Assembly (NCBI GenBank): GCA_037957365.1
Contig: JARHVA010000349.1
Span: 3,333,001-3,397,000 of the forward strand
Reading direction: 5' to 3'
Origin: Torreya grandis
Lineage: Eukaryota > Streptophyta > Pinopsida > Cupressales > Taxaceae
Length of the DNA stretch: 64,000 nucleotides
The translations under genes and the position numbers were made by a program. This document shows, in pieces, positions 36,865 to 48,706 of the stretch (positions are counted from its first letter, which is position 1; each line of letters begins with the position of its first letter). Below the pieces are notes generated by a model that searched no databases, was not told where the DNA came from, and saw only the letters and a list, made by a program, of their open reading frames with translations.

Positions 36865-38200
36865 ATGACACAACAACTTCTTGTCCCTTAGGGGGTAGCT
36901 ATTGGCCCATTGAATCTAACTCATCCTCTCCATGACTTGCCTAAGGGATCAAGAAAGAATTTTTGTAAGTTTGTAGGGGATGGAAATCAAAGTCTAGATG
37001 AGCACTTAACTGCTTTCTTTGTAGCCTATGGAGTGATTAACGTTGAGTATGAATATGTGTTAGTCAAGATTTTTATTGAAAACTTACATGATTTAACTAT
37101 AAAATGGTTCTACCATTTGGATTTTGGCACCATAACCAATTGAGCCACTATATGTGAGCAATTTGAAAAAATGTTTAAAGCTGCTAAAGATTCATACATA
37201 TTGTTTACCCAATTGATTTAGCTTAAAAAAGAACCACATGAACACATGTTGGATTTCATTTCTAAATTTAATAGACTGCTCTACAAAATACTTCAGGATA
37301 CACAACCCACTGGTGATAATTATAAGTGCTTTTTCATCAATGTATAGTTACCATAGGTTAGCTATCAGCTACATAGAACATGTCCTATTGATTTAAAAAC
37401 TCAAAACATTGTTACATAGGTTAAAGATGACCTTATTATGGATGAAAAGATTAAAAAAACAAATTTAAAGGTTTATGTTTCTACTTTAACTACATTACAA
37501 ACCACTACTGATCCCCTGTTGTAGAAATTGGCTAATAACTTACTAAAATTTAAAAGGTAAATTACTCAAGGTGCTCATTCTGCTCCTATCAGGAATGCAC
37601 CTACACAATTTTAATAATTAGAACTAACATAGTATTTCTAAACCTCCATAAACACTGGCAATTAAGGATGTTTCAAAAAACCACATTGAGATGAATGAAA
37701 AAGATCATATGGCTCTTGATTTTGATCAAAGATTTATCGATGAAGATGATTTTGTATATCCCATTGGTGACTCCAACATAGGCTACCTTGAATATGAATT
37801 AGAAAGTGATTATGATGAAATGTTTCAAGATGATCATAGTCACTCTTTTGTAGTATTTCAAATATCACAAATTCATTAAGTTGATGAAAAATCTTCCAAA
37901 GAACAAGGGAAAGAGAAATAAGACTCAAAGTTAGATATTAGCATCCTCAAAAGAAGTAGTCCTTTACCCTCTTCTCTTGCTCCAAAAGATAAATATTCAA
38001 CATCTTCTTCTCAACCTCGTAATTTAGTTACTCATACTTTTGAAGCTAATCCTACCCTATCCATGTCCATCCCTTCTTTTGACATTATTGACCACATCAA
38101 GAAAATCAAGATTCAAATGTCAGAAGCTGAATACTTGAGATCTTATCTAGATTAGATGAATAGACTAATTAAGTATGTGCAAAGTAAATGATAAAATAAT
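36865..38200 (+). pseudogene. gag: Gypsy gag
   Basis: The start codon at 36865 gives MTQQLLVP, then a stop, then a readable Gag. HDLPKGSRKNFCKFVGDG is followed by the core retrotransposon Gag signature IKWFYHLDFGTITN (about 37090-37140), a stop where the consensus has Trp, then EQFEKMFKAAKDSYI and EPHEHMLDFISKFNRLLYKI (about 37230-37285). Gag forms the virus-like particle. A linker rich in acidic residues (37691-37879) leads to FDIIDHIKKIKIQMSEAEYL (about 38079-38140), the segment that precedes the protease in related plant gypsy polyproteins. No zinc knuckle is recognisable. Several in-frame stops. Confidence 0.82.
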
Positions 38201-38289
38201 ACAAATAACACTTCAAAAGGTATTTTACCTACTCTCAGATAGGTCTTTTTCTAAAACAATAATACAACTACCTCTCCCACATCTATTTC

Positions 38290-38815
38290 CACATTTGAAA
38301 TAATAGAGCCATTTTATGTATCTCTCTTAATCAATGGGTTCAAATTGAGCAATTATATCCTCAATTTTGGAGCTTCTAATAATGTCATTCTAGCTAAAGT
38401 AGTTGATGCGCTTGGCCTCATTCTAAATAAGTTAAATGGGAGATGTTACTCAATGGAAAGACAAGTTCCTTTGATTGGATAATTCAAAGATGCTCAAGCT
38501 GTTCTAACAATTTTTCTAGATAAGAGGCTTAAAATGACAATTCTGGTAGTAGATATTCCTATTTTCTATGGAATGTTGTTAATTAGAAAATTTTGCAAAG
38601 AACTCAGGGGAGAAGTTAAGATGGATTGGTCTTGTGCTCATATTCCAATCAAAGGTATAAATCAGAAACTTAAACATGAAAAGAAATCTAAGTATACAGT
38701 TTCCAAGTCAGATGATCTAAGATCACATATTCTTTTTGAAGAATTATATCTTGGATTCTATTACCTTGAATTGGGTAAGGACATAACTAGAGACACAAGA
38801 AGAAGAAGATAAAAT
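38290..38815 (+). pseudogene. Gypsy aspartic protease
   Basis: The frame reads EPFYVSLLINGF, then ILNFGASNNVILAKVVDALG, where FGAS corresponds to the catalytic D(S/T)GA motif with the Asp changed to Asn (NFGAS). The conserved tail VVDIPIFYGMLLIRKF and MDWSCAHIPIKG follows (about 38540-38660). The order matches plant gypsy proteases of polyproteins that carry an additional RNase H next. Loss of the catalytic Asp would by itself inactivate it. Confidence 0.82.
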
Positions 38816-39290
38816 ATGGACTCTAGAATTTGATAGCAACTATAGTTCCCTTAGTTTGGGTGTTGGGGTTGTATTGATATCACCTGATGGTAAGGTATAT
38901 CCTTATTCATACAAATTAATGTTTGAAAATACTAACAACACAATAGAGTATGAAGCACTATTTTTAGGGCTAGAACATGCAAAATAAAAAGGAGTGAGAA
39001 TTTTAAAATCATAAGGATATGTTGAGTTGATTATCAGGTAAATTCATGGTTAATACAAATTAAATAAGGATAAGTTAAGGCACTACCATGATCGATTTCT
39101 GAATGCAACACTTGATTTTATAGATTTTTCAATCAATTCCATTCCTCATGATCAAAACTCTAGAGATGATTCTCTCATGGTTACCATAGCTCTGCTCATG
39201 TCAAATCAATAGCCTACACTTTTTATAAAAGGTCACTATAGAGTAGAGATGGTTTTCCATCCAAGGGTTATAGCTAATGTTAATTAGTGA
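38816..39290 (+). pseudogene. Extra RNase H domain located before the reverse transcriptase
   Basis: WTLEFDSNYSSLSLGVGVVL, then ISPDGKVYPYSYKL and NNTIEYEALFLGLEHAK, are diagnostic of RNase H: first Asp in EFDS, Glu in EYEAL. The third acidic site is lost (GYVELI where GDSELV or GDAELI is usual), and the last Asp is kept in RDDSL (about 39164). It is followed by YRVEMVFHPRV, a segment that in related polyproteins links this domain to the RT. An additional RNase H is known in Tat-type gypsy elements; here it sits between protease and RT. Stops are scattered through it. Confidence 0.85.
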
Positions 39291-40560
39291 CATGTCTTTA
39301 ATGATGATAAACATATAGTTGCTTTCTTTGAGCAACAAGATAATTTTGAAGAACTATATTTTGAAGGAAGTAGTTATCTTCCACACCAGATAACAACAAG
39401 TAATACTGACCTTGAGCATGATGATAATGAAGGTGTGATTCAATTGAAAGGAAATAAAATCCCTAAAGGGTTAGTTTCTTTAGAATAAAGTTTTGATAAG
39501 CATGATCAGTTTCTAAAGAAAAAGAAAGAGTATGGTGAGAGTTCTTTTCCAGAAGTAAAAAAAGTTAATTTGGGTAATGAAGAAAAGCCCAAGATGGTCA
39601 ACATTGGAAAATGTTGTTCCTAAGAGGAAAAGGAATCATTCATTAAGCTTCTCAAAAAATATATTAATGTGTTTTTGGATTCTTACAAAGACCTAAAGAC
39701 CTTTCAACCAAAAGAGGTACAACATTACATTCCACTTTAGCTAGAAGTAAAACATTTCAGGTAAAAGCTTTGACATCATAACCCAATAATCATAAGCACT
39801 ATTTTTGCTAAAATACAAAAGTTACTTGATGCTAAGATAATTTATCCCATTCATCATTCAACATGGTTAGCTAACATTGTCCCAATAAGAAAGAAGAATG
39901 GAGAAATATGTTTGTGTGTTTATTTTCATAATCTTAATCAAGCTTTTTTGAAATATATCTATCCATTGCCTATTATAGATCATACCTTACAAGTAGTTAT
40001 AGGCTCATAAATTTTGTCCATGTTAGATGGATTTTTTAGAATATAATAAAATAAAAGTGGTAGAATAAGATCAATACAAGACAACTTTCACAACACCATG
40101 GGGAACTTTTACCTATCAAAAGATGCCCTTTAGGCTTGTAAATGCTAGAGCAAATTTTTAAAGAGTGATGGATCTGACATTTGCACATTTAAAGAACAAG
40201 AGTATAGTTATATACCTTGATGATTTGATAGTCTTCTATAAGAAAAGAGGTAATCATTTATTTGATTTAGAAAAGGTTCTCATCTAGTGTAGGAGACATG
40301 GGATTTCTTTGAATCCTAAGGAATCAATTATTTGCTATGACTGAAGGGAAACTTCTTGGTCACATCATCTCAAAGGAAGGAACAAAGATTGATCCAAAAA
40401 GGGTGAAATATATTCAAAGTATATCTATGCCTATGTCTAAGAAGGGGGTATATTCTTTCTTTGGTAAGGTTAACTTCCTCAGAAGGTTCATTCCTAACTT
40501 TATTGAGTTAACTCACCACATTTCTGACATAATGAAGAAGAAGCAAGAATTCAAGTGAAA
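39291..40560 (+). pseudogene. Gypsy reverse transcriptase
   Basis: A linker carrying IPKGLVSLE (about 39450-39485) and EEKESFIKLLKKYINVF leads into the RT. Motifs in order: LLDAKIIYPIHHSTWLANIV, PIRKKNGEICLCVYFHNLNQ (about 39880-39940; the catalytic Asp of VDFRNLN reads Tyr), YPLPIIDH, a frameshifted SMLDGF, TTPWGTFTYQKMPFRLVNA, and the catalytic IYLDDLIVF (about 40212-40238) intact. After another frame change come GHIISKEGTKIDPKRV and VYSFFGKVNFLRRFIPNF, which form the thumb and connection. It would copy element RNA into DNA in the particle. Frameshifts and stops make it non-functional. Confidence 0.9.
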
Positions 40561-41000
40561 TACTAAAGGTAAGATGATATTTGAAAAGATTAAAGCAACC
40601 ATAGCTCCAATGCTAGTTTCTCCATATTTTAATAAGGAATTTATTCTCTATTGTTATTCTTCTAAACATACCATGTTAGCCATAATTCTACAAAATAATG
40701 ATGAATATATTGAATCTCCCATAGTTTTAATGAGCTATCCATTGAAAAATTATGAACTAAAGTATAAATAGATGGAAAAACATGCCTTTGGTATAGTCAA
40801 AGCATGCAAAGCCTTCAGGTACTATATCTTATCTTCACATAATAAAGTATATGTACCTGACACTATAGTTAAATTTATTCTAACACATCAATAGTTGGGA
40901 TTGCTAAGAGGCACCTGGGTAGCTGAGGTCCAAGAGTTTGATCTTGATATCAAACCAACAAAGCTAGTAAGAAGAAGGGGCTTATGTCAACTAATGATAT
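40561..41000 (+). pseudogene. Gypsy RNase H (canonical position)
   Basis: PMLVSPYFNKEFILYCYSSK is the usual start of the RNase H after the RT. It is followed by YPLKNYELKYK, a stop, MEKHAFGIVKACKAFRYYI (about 40771-40830) and LTHQ, then KPTKLVRRRGL. The expected catalytic Asp of the D.S motif is replaced (YCYSS). It would degrade the RNA template during reverse transcription. Confidence 0.82.
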
Positions 41001-42352
41001 AAAGTAAACCAGCTGACATAGATACGATGATATCTTTACTTCAAGCTAAATCAAATGAATATTTACCAATGGTTTTTTTTTTTGATCTTATTGATGAATG
41101 GTACAATAAGATTGCTTTCTTCTTAACTTATGGAGAATGTCCAACTCATCTTACACATAAATAAAAAATGTACCATCAAGCTAAAATCAAAGGATTTTAT
41201 CCTTTGGGACAGTAGTTTGTATAAAGTAGGAATTGATGGTGTCTTCCTCTATTGTGTGGACAAAAAATAACAAAAGAGACTACTGAAAAAGTTTCATGAT
41301 AGAGCATGTGGAGGCCACTTTTTAGCATGAGTTACAACACATAAAATCCTATGAGAAAGGTACTATTGGCCTAATCTTCTCTAGGATAGTTTGGATTGGG
41401 TTTCTAAATGTCAATCATGACAACATTTTATGGGATGTTTAAGGTTGCCAACATTTCCTTTAAAACTAGTCATAATCAATGAACAATTCCACTAGTGGGT
41501 CATGGATTTTATTGGCATGTTGAATCCCACTTTAAGTGTTGGAAATTATTATGTCTTAACTACCATTGATTACTTCAAAAAGTGGGTAGAAACCATTCTT
41601 GTCAAGCAAGCCACTTTTGAAGTTGTATGTGATTTTATCAAAGAAAATATAACAGTAAGATTTTGTGTTCCTCACAAGATAGTAGCATATAATGGAACTA
41701 GCTTTTCTTCAGCAAAACTAACTTATTTTTATTATTTATATGGAATAGATTTAGTTCATTCTTCAAATTACTATCATAGGGGAATGGCCAAGCTGAATCA
41801 AGTAACAAGAACTTGATGACTATCATTCACAAGCTAGTGGATGATAATTAGTGTACCTGACACAAGCATCTATTTGATGCATTATGGGCTAATACAATCA
41901 CTCCAAATAAATCCATTAACATGTCACCATTTTATTTTTTGTATGGAATAGATGATGAAATACCCATCACCATAGATTTGCATGATTTACAACTATCTAA
42001 GGCCATTGAAGATGTAACTTATCAAGATTCACTTGATAAGAGGATTATGTTTTTATCTGAACTACAAGAAGTTCATACTCAAGTTGCTGACCATTTAACT
42101 GATCATCATATTAAAGTAAATATATATATTTTTAAAAAGGCTCAAGAAAGAAAGTTTGAAGTTGGTAACTTGGTCCTTCTATGGGATAAGCTGAATGAAC
42201 CAAAAGGGATGCATGGCAAGTTTGATTCTATGGAAAGGATATTTCATAATATAAAAAAAATATAGAAAATATAGCTTCATCCTAGCTTACCAAGATGGAA
42301 TTGAACTACCACTACCTTATAATGGGAAACACTTGAAGCTTTACAAGAACTA
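41001..42352 (+). pseudogene. Gypsy integrase
   Basis: An HHCC-type finger is readable (FHDRACGGHF, then YYWPNLL, then CQS, about 41290-41430). The core begins MDFIGMLNPTLSVGNYYV (Asp codon in VMDF, 41502 onward), followed by IVAYNGTSFSS, where the second catalytic Asp (DNGTSF) is Tyr. After a frameshift near 41780 it reads NGQAESSNKNLM, which keeps the catalytic Glu. The C-terminal domain MSPFYFLYGIDDEIPIT...VGNLVLLWD (41921-42265) and the terminal ELPLPYNGKHLKLYKN with its TAA at about 42350 complete it. It would join element DNA to the host chromosome. No chromodomain seen. Confidence 0.88.
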
Positions 42353-42563
42353 AGAAATAGGGTAACACCTTTATGTATGTAAATAAAACCTTAGTTTTTC
42401 ATTTGTACAATTTTTTTTCTATTTGTTTGTTTTGAGGTTTTTCATGATTGAGTTTTACATGACTTCATACCTAATAGACAAGACTCAAAACTAGAGATAC
42501 TAAGATCACACCTTTATTTCATTATTTCTGATAGAAACAAAGATGTCCTTAGTCAGACCCAAC
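42353..42563 (+). other. 3' untranslated stretch before the right LTR
   Basis: Non-coding. A purine-rich tract is expected immediately before 42564, but the last bases are 'gtccttagtcagacccaac'. Either the tract has decayed or the functional LTR edge lies slightly elsewhere. Confidence 0.45.
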
Positions 42564-45500
42564 TGGTATCCCCAAAAATTCACACTTGGAAATTTTGGGT
42601 TACCCCTATTGAAATTTTTATCTTTTGTCTTATCAGATTCAATTATCCTTGTCAAGACTCAGTCCCTTGAATAATACATAGAATTTAAGAGTTTTCATTA
42701 TAATCTCTTTTATTACCAAAATTAATTCAAATTACTCCAACAAATTAGAAAATATCTACTTGCGTCATTATCATAAAACCTATTTATCCATCTTTCTAAT
42801 AAATTGAAAAAAAAACTAAGTGTTTGGGATCATTTATAGGCCAAATCAAGTTTCTAGGTTAATTTAATTATCAAAAGTGAAGTAAGTTGTCATCACAAAC
42901 CTGAGTTACACCATCCAAACTAAATTGGAGTTATGAAATGACTTTACTTCTCAAAATCATAAAAGCTGAGTAAAGTATATCTGTAAACCCATGAAACACT
43001 AATTAGATCAATTCAAGATTCCAAAGTTACTTCACTTGCTTAAATCATAATTAAAATTAATAAAGGTTCACAAACCCAAAGTCTTCTTAAGTTTAGACCA
43101 AATAGGGGTTATAGAGTTACTTGACTTCATAAACCAAATTAAGCGAAGTAATTCATGAAACTTGATAGTCAACAAAATGATTACATGGATACCATCACAT
43201 GTGTCACTTAGCTGTCATTAATGTACAGGTTAATATAAAAATTGAAAAATTCCACCTCATTTCCCACCTGGATTTTATATTTTCTAACCTAGTTGCTACC
43301 CTTGTGAATCTCGAATGACAATATTTGAGCTTCTAGAGTGATTTTGGCATAAATATTCACAACCCATTTATAGTCAAGGTACTTATTTTATTTCCCCTTT
43401 GGTTTCATGATCCTATTATGTTTATGTGTCTAATTTTATCTATTTAAATTTCATGCACCATTTTGAAAGTTTTTCTATCATTTCTTGTTTTACTTGTAAT
43501 TCTAATTCTTTTTTGCATGCATAGGTGTTGTTAAAACCTTACAAATTCTTTATAAATACTTTGCATGTGAAACTATCAAACAAAATCCCAAAAGATAGAA
43601 TATTTTTGTAAATGTCTAGTAGTTGACCTAGATTATCTACCCAAACTCTTCACGACTTATTAATCACTCAAAATAACTAGTCTCCTATTATATAAAGTTC
43701 TCAAGGGGCATTTCCTACTCAGATTTTCAATTACTACTTACTTACCTAGAGTCCCAAATATATATTTCTTCTACTTCATCAGGTTTTCCAACCCTAGTAG
43801 CCTACCCAAAGAAACCTAGAGTTGCACATGCCTATTACTCACTCAGAGTCTTCAACCCTAAAAACTTGAGAAATACCTAGACCTTCTTGATGTTGCAACA
43901 CCCTATTACTTAGATGGAGTTTTATAGATTTTTTAAGGTTTACTACTACTTGAATTTCTTAATACCTGAAGTGTACTTATGATTATTACATACGACAACA
44001 ACTTAACTCATTTGTTTAACCTTTTCTAAACCAATAAGAATAATTACTGAGTTTTTAAGAGCATTTATCTAGTCTTTCCAGTGGTAGTCATAACAAATGT
44101 TAAGATTAGAAGAAGAAGTAACTCTAATTGAATAAGTTTATGAGCTTTCACTTGTATAAGTTACAGGACTAAGTAGGAAGGGAAAAACTAAATTAATGAA
44201 AGTTAAGAAATCAAAAGAAGTAAGAATGAAGTGTAAATATGAGGGATATCCTATTGAGTCTTACATTGCATCCAAAGTGTCAAAAATTTGTGACACTGAC
44301 ATGGGACATGTTTCTATAACTAATTTTTTAGAAATATCTAAAGCCACATCCAAAACACCACTCATGCTAGTAATGATAAACAATGGAATCTTGTAAGCTA
44401 CAACTTTTCCAAGCTTTGCACAACTACCTAATTTTTTTCTAAAATGTGCTAAGTATTATGATTCTCTCACTAAAATAGTAAAGTATATTGTAGGTAATGT
44501 GGTTAATAAACTAGATGTTCAATATTTTGACTACTACTTAAATATCCCAACATGACCTAAAGTGATAAACTTATCAATGGAAAAAAGTTAAATATCTCTA
44601 GGAGAGTAAAACAATAGATTATATCAAGATAATTAATACTACTTATCTAAAGAAATCAAAATAGCCCTCCAGGTTTCCAAAGAAAATAGTAAGATCTGAA
44701 TTAGTCCAAGAAGTTGATGACATCACATAGTTATTATGTATAATCAATGGAGAGAAAAATGTCAAGTGCTTTTTCACCTAGATGTATGCCTACATAAGGG
44801 CTATTGATGTCAATATAAGTTTTGATATGATTGAATGGTTACGACTGATAAGTGACAACATTGATCATCAGTTGAGTAATTTATTGCAAACTCTTGATTT
44901 CAAAGTGAATTCATATTTAGTAAATGTTGTAGCATCTAATGGAGACTTTTCTAGGTTGACTATAAAAAGGCTAATGGTAAGAGATCCCATCTATAAATAC
45001 TACCCTCAATTGACTTTGTATGAATACTTTAAGCACTATATAAGGGCAAATGATTTATTCTTATATGAATTTATTCATAAAGTGAATGTTGATTTGAAGG
45101 CCAAGAGAGCATCTAATGTAACTTGGGAGGCATTTTCCCATTTTGGATGTATTTTTATTTAATTCTTGAATTTCACATACATCAGAGTTGGTGGTTTCAT
45201 AAGGACATTAGTAAACTTTCCAAGATACCCTAGTGATAAATGGAATCTAATGGAATTATGTAGACAATTGGTGTAATTACATGATCTTTAGTCAAAAGTA
45301 GACCATTCTTTAGTTGGTTTTCTTGTTGTTATTGGACAATATCATTGTGAAAGCATTTATAGGGCCACAAATGTACAAACAAAGATGTATCATAACTAAA
45401 ATCAATCAAATTTTGAGGCTAGATAAAATTTTAATTGTAGAGGCATAGCACAAAACATAGTTTCTATTTAATATATGCATATCCCTACCCTAAAAGAATT

Positions 45501-48500
45501 TTGGATTGATTACATAGATGAATTTAAAGTAAGAAGAAGAGATAATAACAAGATGACTGTTCAAAAAATTTACTCATTTGATTTGGATAAAATTCCTAAA
45601 GACATGGAAGATTATGGATAATTAATTCATGATTATTATCATGTAATGGGAGGAGATAATGCTCCACTCTTAGAAATTGATTACAAGAAGAATCATGTAA
45701 AGACTATTACTAAAAGAACTTCAATGGTTCTTGCTATGAATTCAACATGGATTCTTAATAAGGGATACTACATGGAGTTAGTAATCATATAAATTGGCCA
45801 AATAAGTCATAAAAGGAAAACAATACAAGAATAAGGTAGTCAAGAACTAAAGAAAAAGTTGAAACTCATGAACAATCCTGATGATACATATTCTATGGTA
45901 AAATAAAAGGTGCCAACTCAGTCAGTTACCTTTGCATCTCCTCTAGTTTCTTCCATAGACACTACTCCTCCTATCACTCCTATTTTTATGACACCTACCA
46001 CATCTTCATCTTCATTACTAGTGGAGAACATACAACTAGCAGTGAAATATGTAGACCCATCCACACTCATGGCACCTCTAAAGTCTCCTTACATTAAATC
46101 TCTTAAGAAATCTATTCAGAAAGAGACTGATCTTTTTCCTCCTCCTCCACCTCCTTCTAATGATCATCCCACCTCCTTTTATTACTACCCAAAAAGAGCC
46201 AGAGCAAATAACTATTTGAGAGGTGATCTCATCTCATGAGATATCACAACAAAAGATAACAGTTAAAATTGAGAATAAACCACTAGAGAAGAAAAAGAAT
46301 AGGAAAATTTTGACAAGAAGGTAGAGAAAGAAAAAGATGAACAAATAGTTTCCAATGTTATTCAAGATATTCTGGGTGCAGAAGAAGTTCTTACATAAGA
46401 GATAGAGGTGGGAGATAATCAACAACAAATGGTGATACATTTTACTACTTCCACTAGTATAGATTTATCCTCATGGTTGGCATTACAAACAACTCTTGAA
46501 TCAAAAAAAGAAATAAATTTGGAAGAGATAGACTTGAAACTTATGAAAAGTCTTGATCATAAATATAAAAAGCACAAGAGTGCCAGAGTGACTTCAAAAT
46601 CGATAATTGAGTCTTCAGGTCAAAATTTTGTAGAAATATCAGTTCCTCCCCAGGGTAAGTATAAAAATGAAATCACATAAAAAGACTTGGAAATTATAAA
46701 GGTATCCATAGGGGAAGTCACTACAAAGGGTCTAAAGTAGGACACACAAACTATTATCAATACCCTTTTTTAGAAGCTTGATGAAGAATAGGTTGATAAA
46801 GCTAAACTAAAGGAATAAATTTCTAAGTTGTGTGAAGTAATTTCCAAGGTGGCAAGATTTTCTCCTCAATAGTCATTAATTTTAGGAGATGTAATCAATC
46901 CAAAAATAATAACTTTTATAGAATAAAATGGTGATAAGGCCAAAATAATTGATGAATGGATAGAAAAATGATACAAACTACACAAAAATGGTTTCCTGAG
47001 TTTCCAGGTAATTTAGATGATATAAAGAATAAATTATCACAGTGAAAAATAATGATGAAAGATATTGAAAGTGAAAATGGAATATCTAAATTACAACAAG
47101 ATAGCCTTCAAAAAATAAATGCTTTAAGTAAAAAGACTTTGATTGAGGAAAAAATTGTTCTGGAAGGATAAATGATGAAAGCAAATCAAGAAGAACACAT
47201 CATATCTTTTTGCATGCATATTTTTTGAACAATGCTTGAAGAAATGAAGACTCTAAAAGAAGATGCTCACAATGTGAAAATAGATTTGGAGGATTTTATC
47301 TTCTATCTCATGAATTTTTGGTTAGAAGAATCACCAAGAACACATGAACAATTACTTCAAGAATTCAAACAAGTAATTAAAGATGACATAACTCCATTCA
47401 CATCAAAATCAATAAAGATGTTAATGAAAAGTCATCAACAAGTCAAAAGGCTGGAACCCAATCTTAAGAAGGTGAAAGGTTTTTGTAAGAAGCTAGAAAA
47501 TGAGCTACTAAGATTTGAAACAAAAAGGCAATTAGTTTCCAAGATAGATGATGCATCCATTCAGTATATGATGTCACAACACATCAACTATAGGGAAAAG
47601 TGTAGAATAGAAGTTCATGAATCAGAGTGATTACTATTATTTCTCTTCTCAAATTCTTCTATTTTATTCAAATGACTTGAGAAATATATTTGAAGTAATT
47701 TTTTTCTAAGTAGTTATTTTATAAGTAATGTCACTCAGAGAAATTACTTGTAAAATTAAGTTACTTTATAAATTGAAAGACTCAAGTAACTTGACTAGAT
47801 GTCATTGCTTGAAGTCATTTTGTAAAAATAAATTACTTAAGTGATTTGAGCGCAACATACAAAGAAGTTATATTCAATCCAAAAAATAAAACCAAGAAGT
47901 GTTACATGTCATTATCCGTTACATGCCACACACGAAAGATTCAAGGAAGATGCCTCTTCACAGTTTTTAGAATTTAATACAACACATAGGGAATTCAAGG
48001 AGTTGTATCCTCATTGTATTTGATATCTAAAATAGTATAAAAATGGTAGAATACCTACATGAGAGGGATGATAATTTATATAAAATTAATTGTAACTGTT
48101 ATACAAAAAAGACTAAGCAATTTGAAACTTTGTGTTTAGATTTTTGTATGTTTTTGTATGAAATTTATTCAAAGTGAATAAGAAGAAAGTTGGTTTCTGA
48201 TGAACTTTGTGACTAAGGAAATATTTCATTCATTCTATGAAGATTAAAATGGTGAACTTTATGTTATCACTTAATTTGAATATGAATTCAAATTTTTCTT
48301 AATCATTTTTCGAAAGAATTATCACATCTTGACTATTTATCTATTTGTATGGATAAAATAAGCTCTGCAAAAACTACTTATTGTGAAGTACAATTTATTT
48401 CTTTTTCACAAATTCTATTTTATTTATTATCCAATTTCTAAGAACTTCCTTGCATAATCTATGAATTAGCTACTTGCTATAAAATCATTTTGTTATGGTT

Positions 48501-48706
48501 CATAAAGTTTATGATTAAAGTAATATCCTCAAAATAAGATAACTTGTGTATTTCATGTGCATAATTTTTATAAATTATATAAAATTGAAAGTGTGAATAG
48601 TTAGAGTAGATTAGTATTAGCATATGGGAGCTTCACTGTTAAATGAAGGGGATTTAATCCCATGATTGCCTAGGTATCTTTTGCTAGCCTAAAAAATATC
48701 TAGACA
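42564..48706 (+). repeat. 3' LTR of the gypsy element (6.1 kb)
   Basis: It begins TGGTATCCCC and ends CTAGACA, aligning throughout with 29188-36322 minus its private duplication. The flank after 48706 shows no similarity to the sequence after the left LTR (primer site), which sets the end. It contains its own copy of the LTR gene (44097-47630). At about 6.1 kb it is among the longest plant LTRs that I am aware of. Confidence 0.87.
44097..47630 (+). pseudogene. LTR-borne gene, right copy (unknown protein)
   Basis: Single-length version of the gene in the left LTR, about 1,175 codons from the ATG at 44097 to the TGA ending at 47630. Parts stay open for over 100 codons: 44782-45162 (MYAYIRAIDVN, YPQLTLYEYF), 45910-46239 (Pro-rich, FPPPPPPSND), 46408-46680 and 47232-47630 (coiled-coil-like, ending CRIEVHESE). 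Also readable are FTYIRVGGF and FPRYPSDKW (about 45172-45245) and MHIPTLKEFWID (about 45475-45515). Homologous positions of the left copy retain the same amino-acid text, so an ancestral intact frame can be inferred. No known catalytic motif, zinc finger or membrane segment is visible. It could be a structural or accessory protein, or a captured host gene. Confidence 0.72.

Larger units (their letters stand above)
29188..48706 (+). mobile_element. Complete but decayed Ty3/gypsy element with giant coding LTRs (about 19.5 kb)
   Basis: Two direct repeats (29188-36322 and 42564-48706) flank an internal region with, in order: a tRNA-Arg-type primer site, gag, aspartic protease, an extra RNase H, reverse transcriptase, RNase H and integrase. 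RT before integrase defines Ty3/gypsy. The extra RNase H and the tRNA-Arg primer point towards the Tat/Ogre side of the family, by analogy. Both repeats begin TGGT and end CA. I see no matching 5-bp target duplication (CAATG on the left, ACATA on the right) and no clear polypurine tract before 42564. The element is old: by eye the two LTRs differ at roughly one base in ten, and all frames carry stops. Confidence 0.88.

Noticed and set aside
29188..48706. Two independent segmental duplications flanking a gypsy polyprotein
   Set aside because: The left repeat is followed by a primer site, the right repeat comes just after integrase, both begin TG and end CA, and the orientation is direct. All fit one LTR element.
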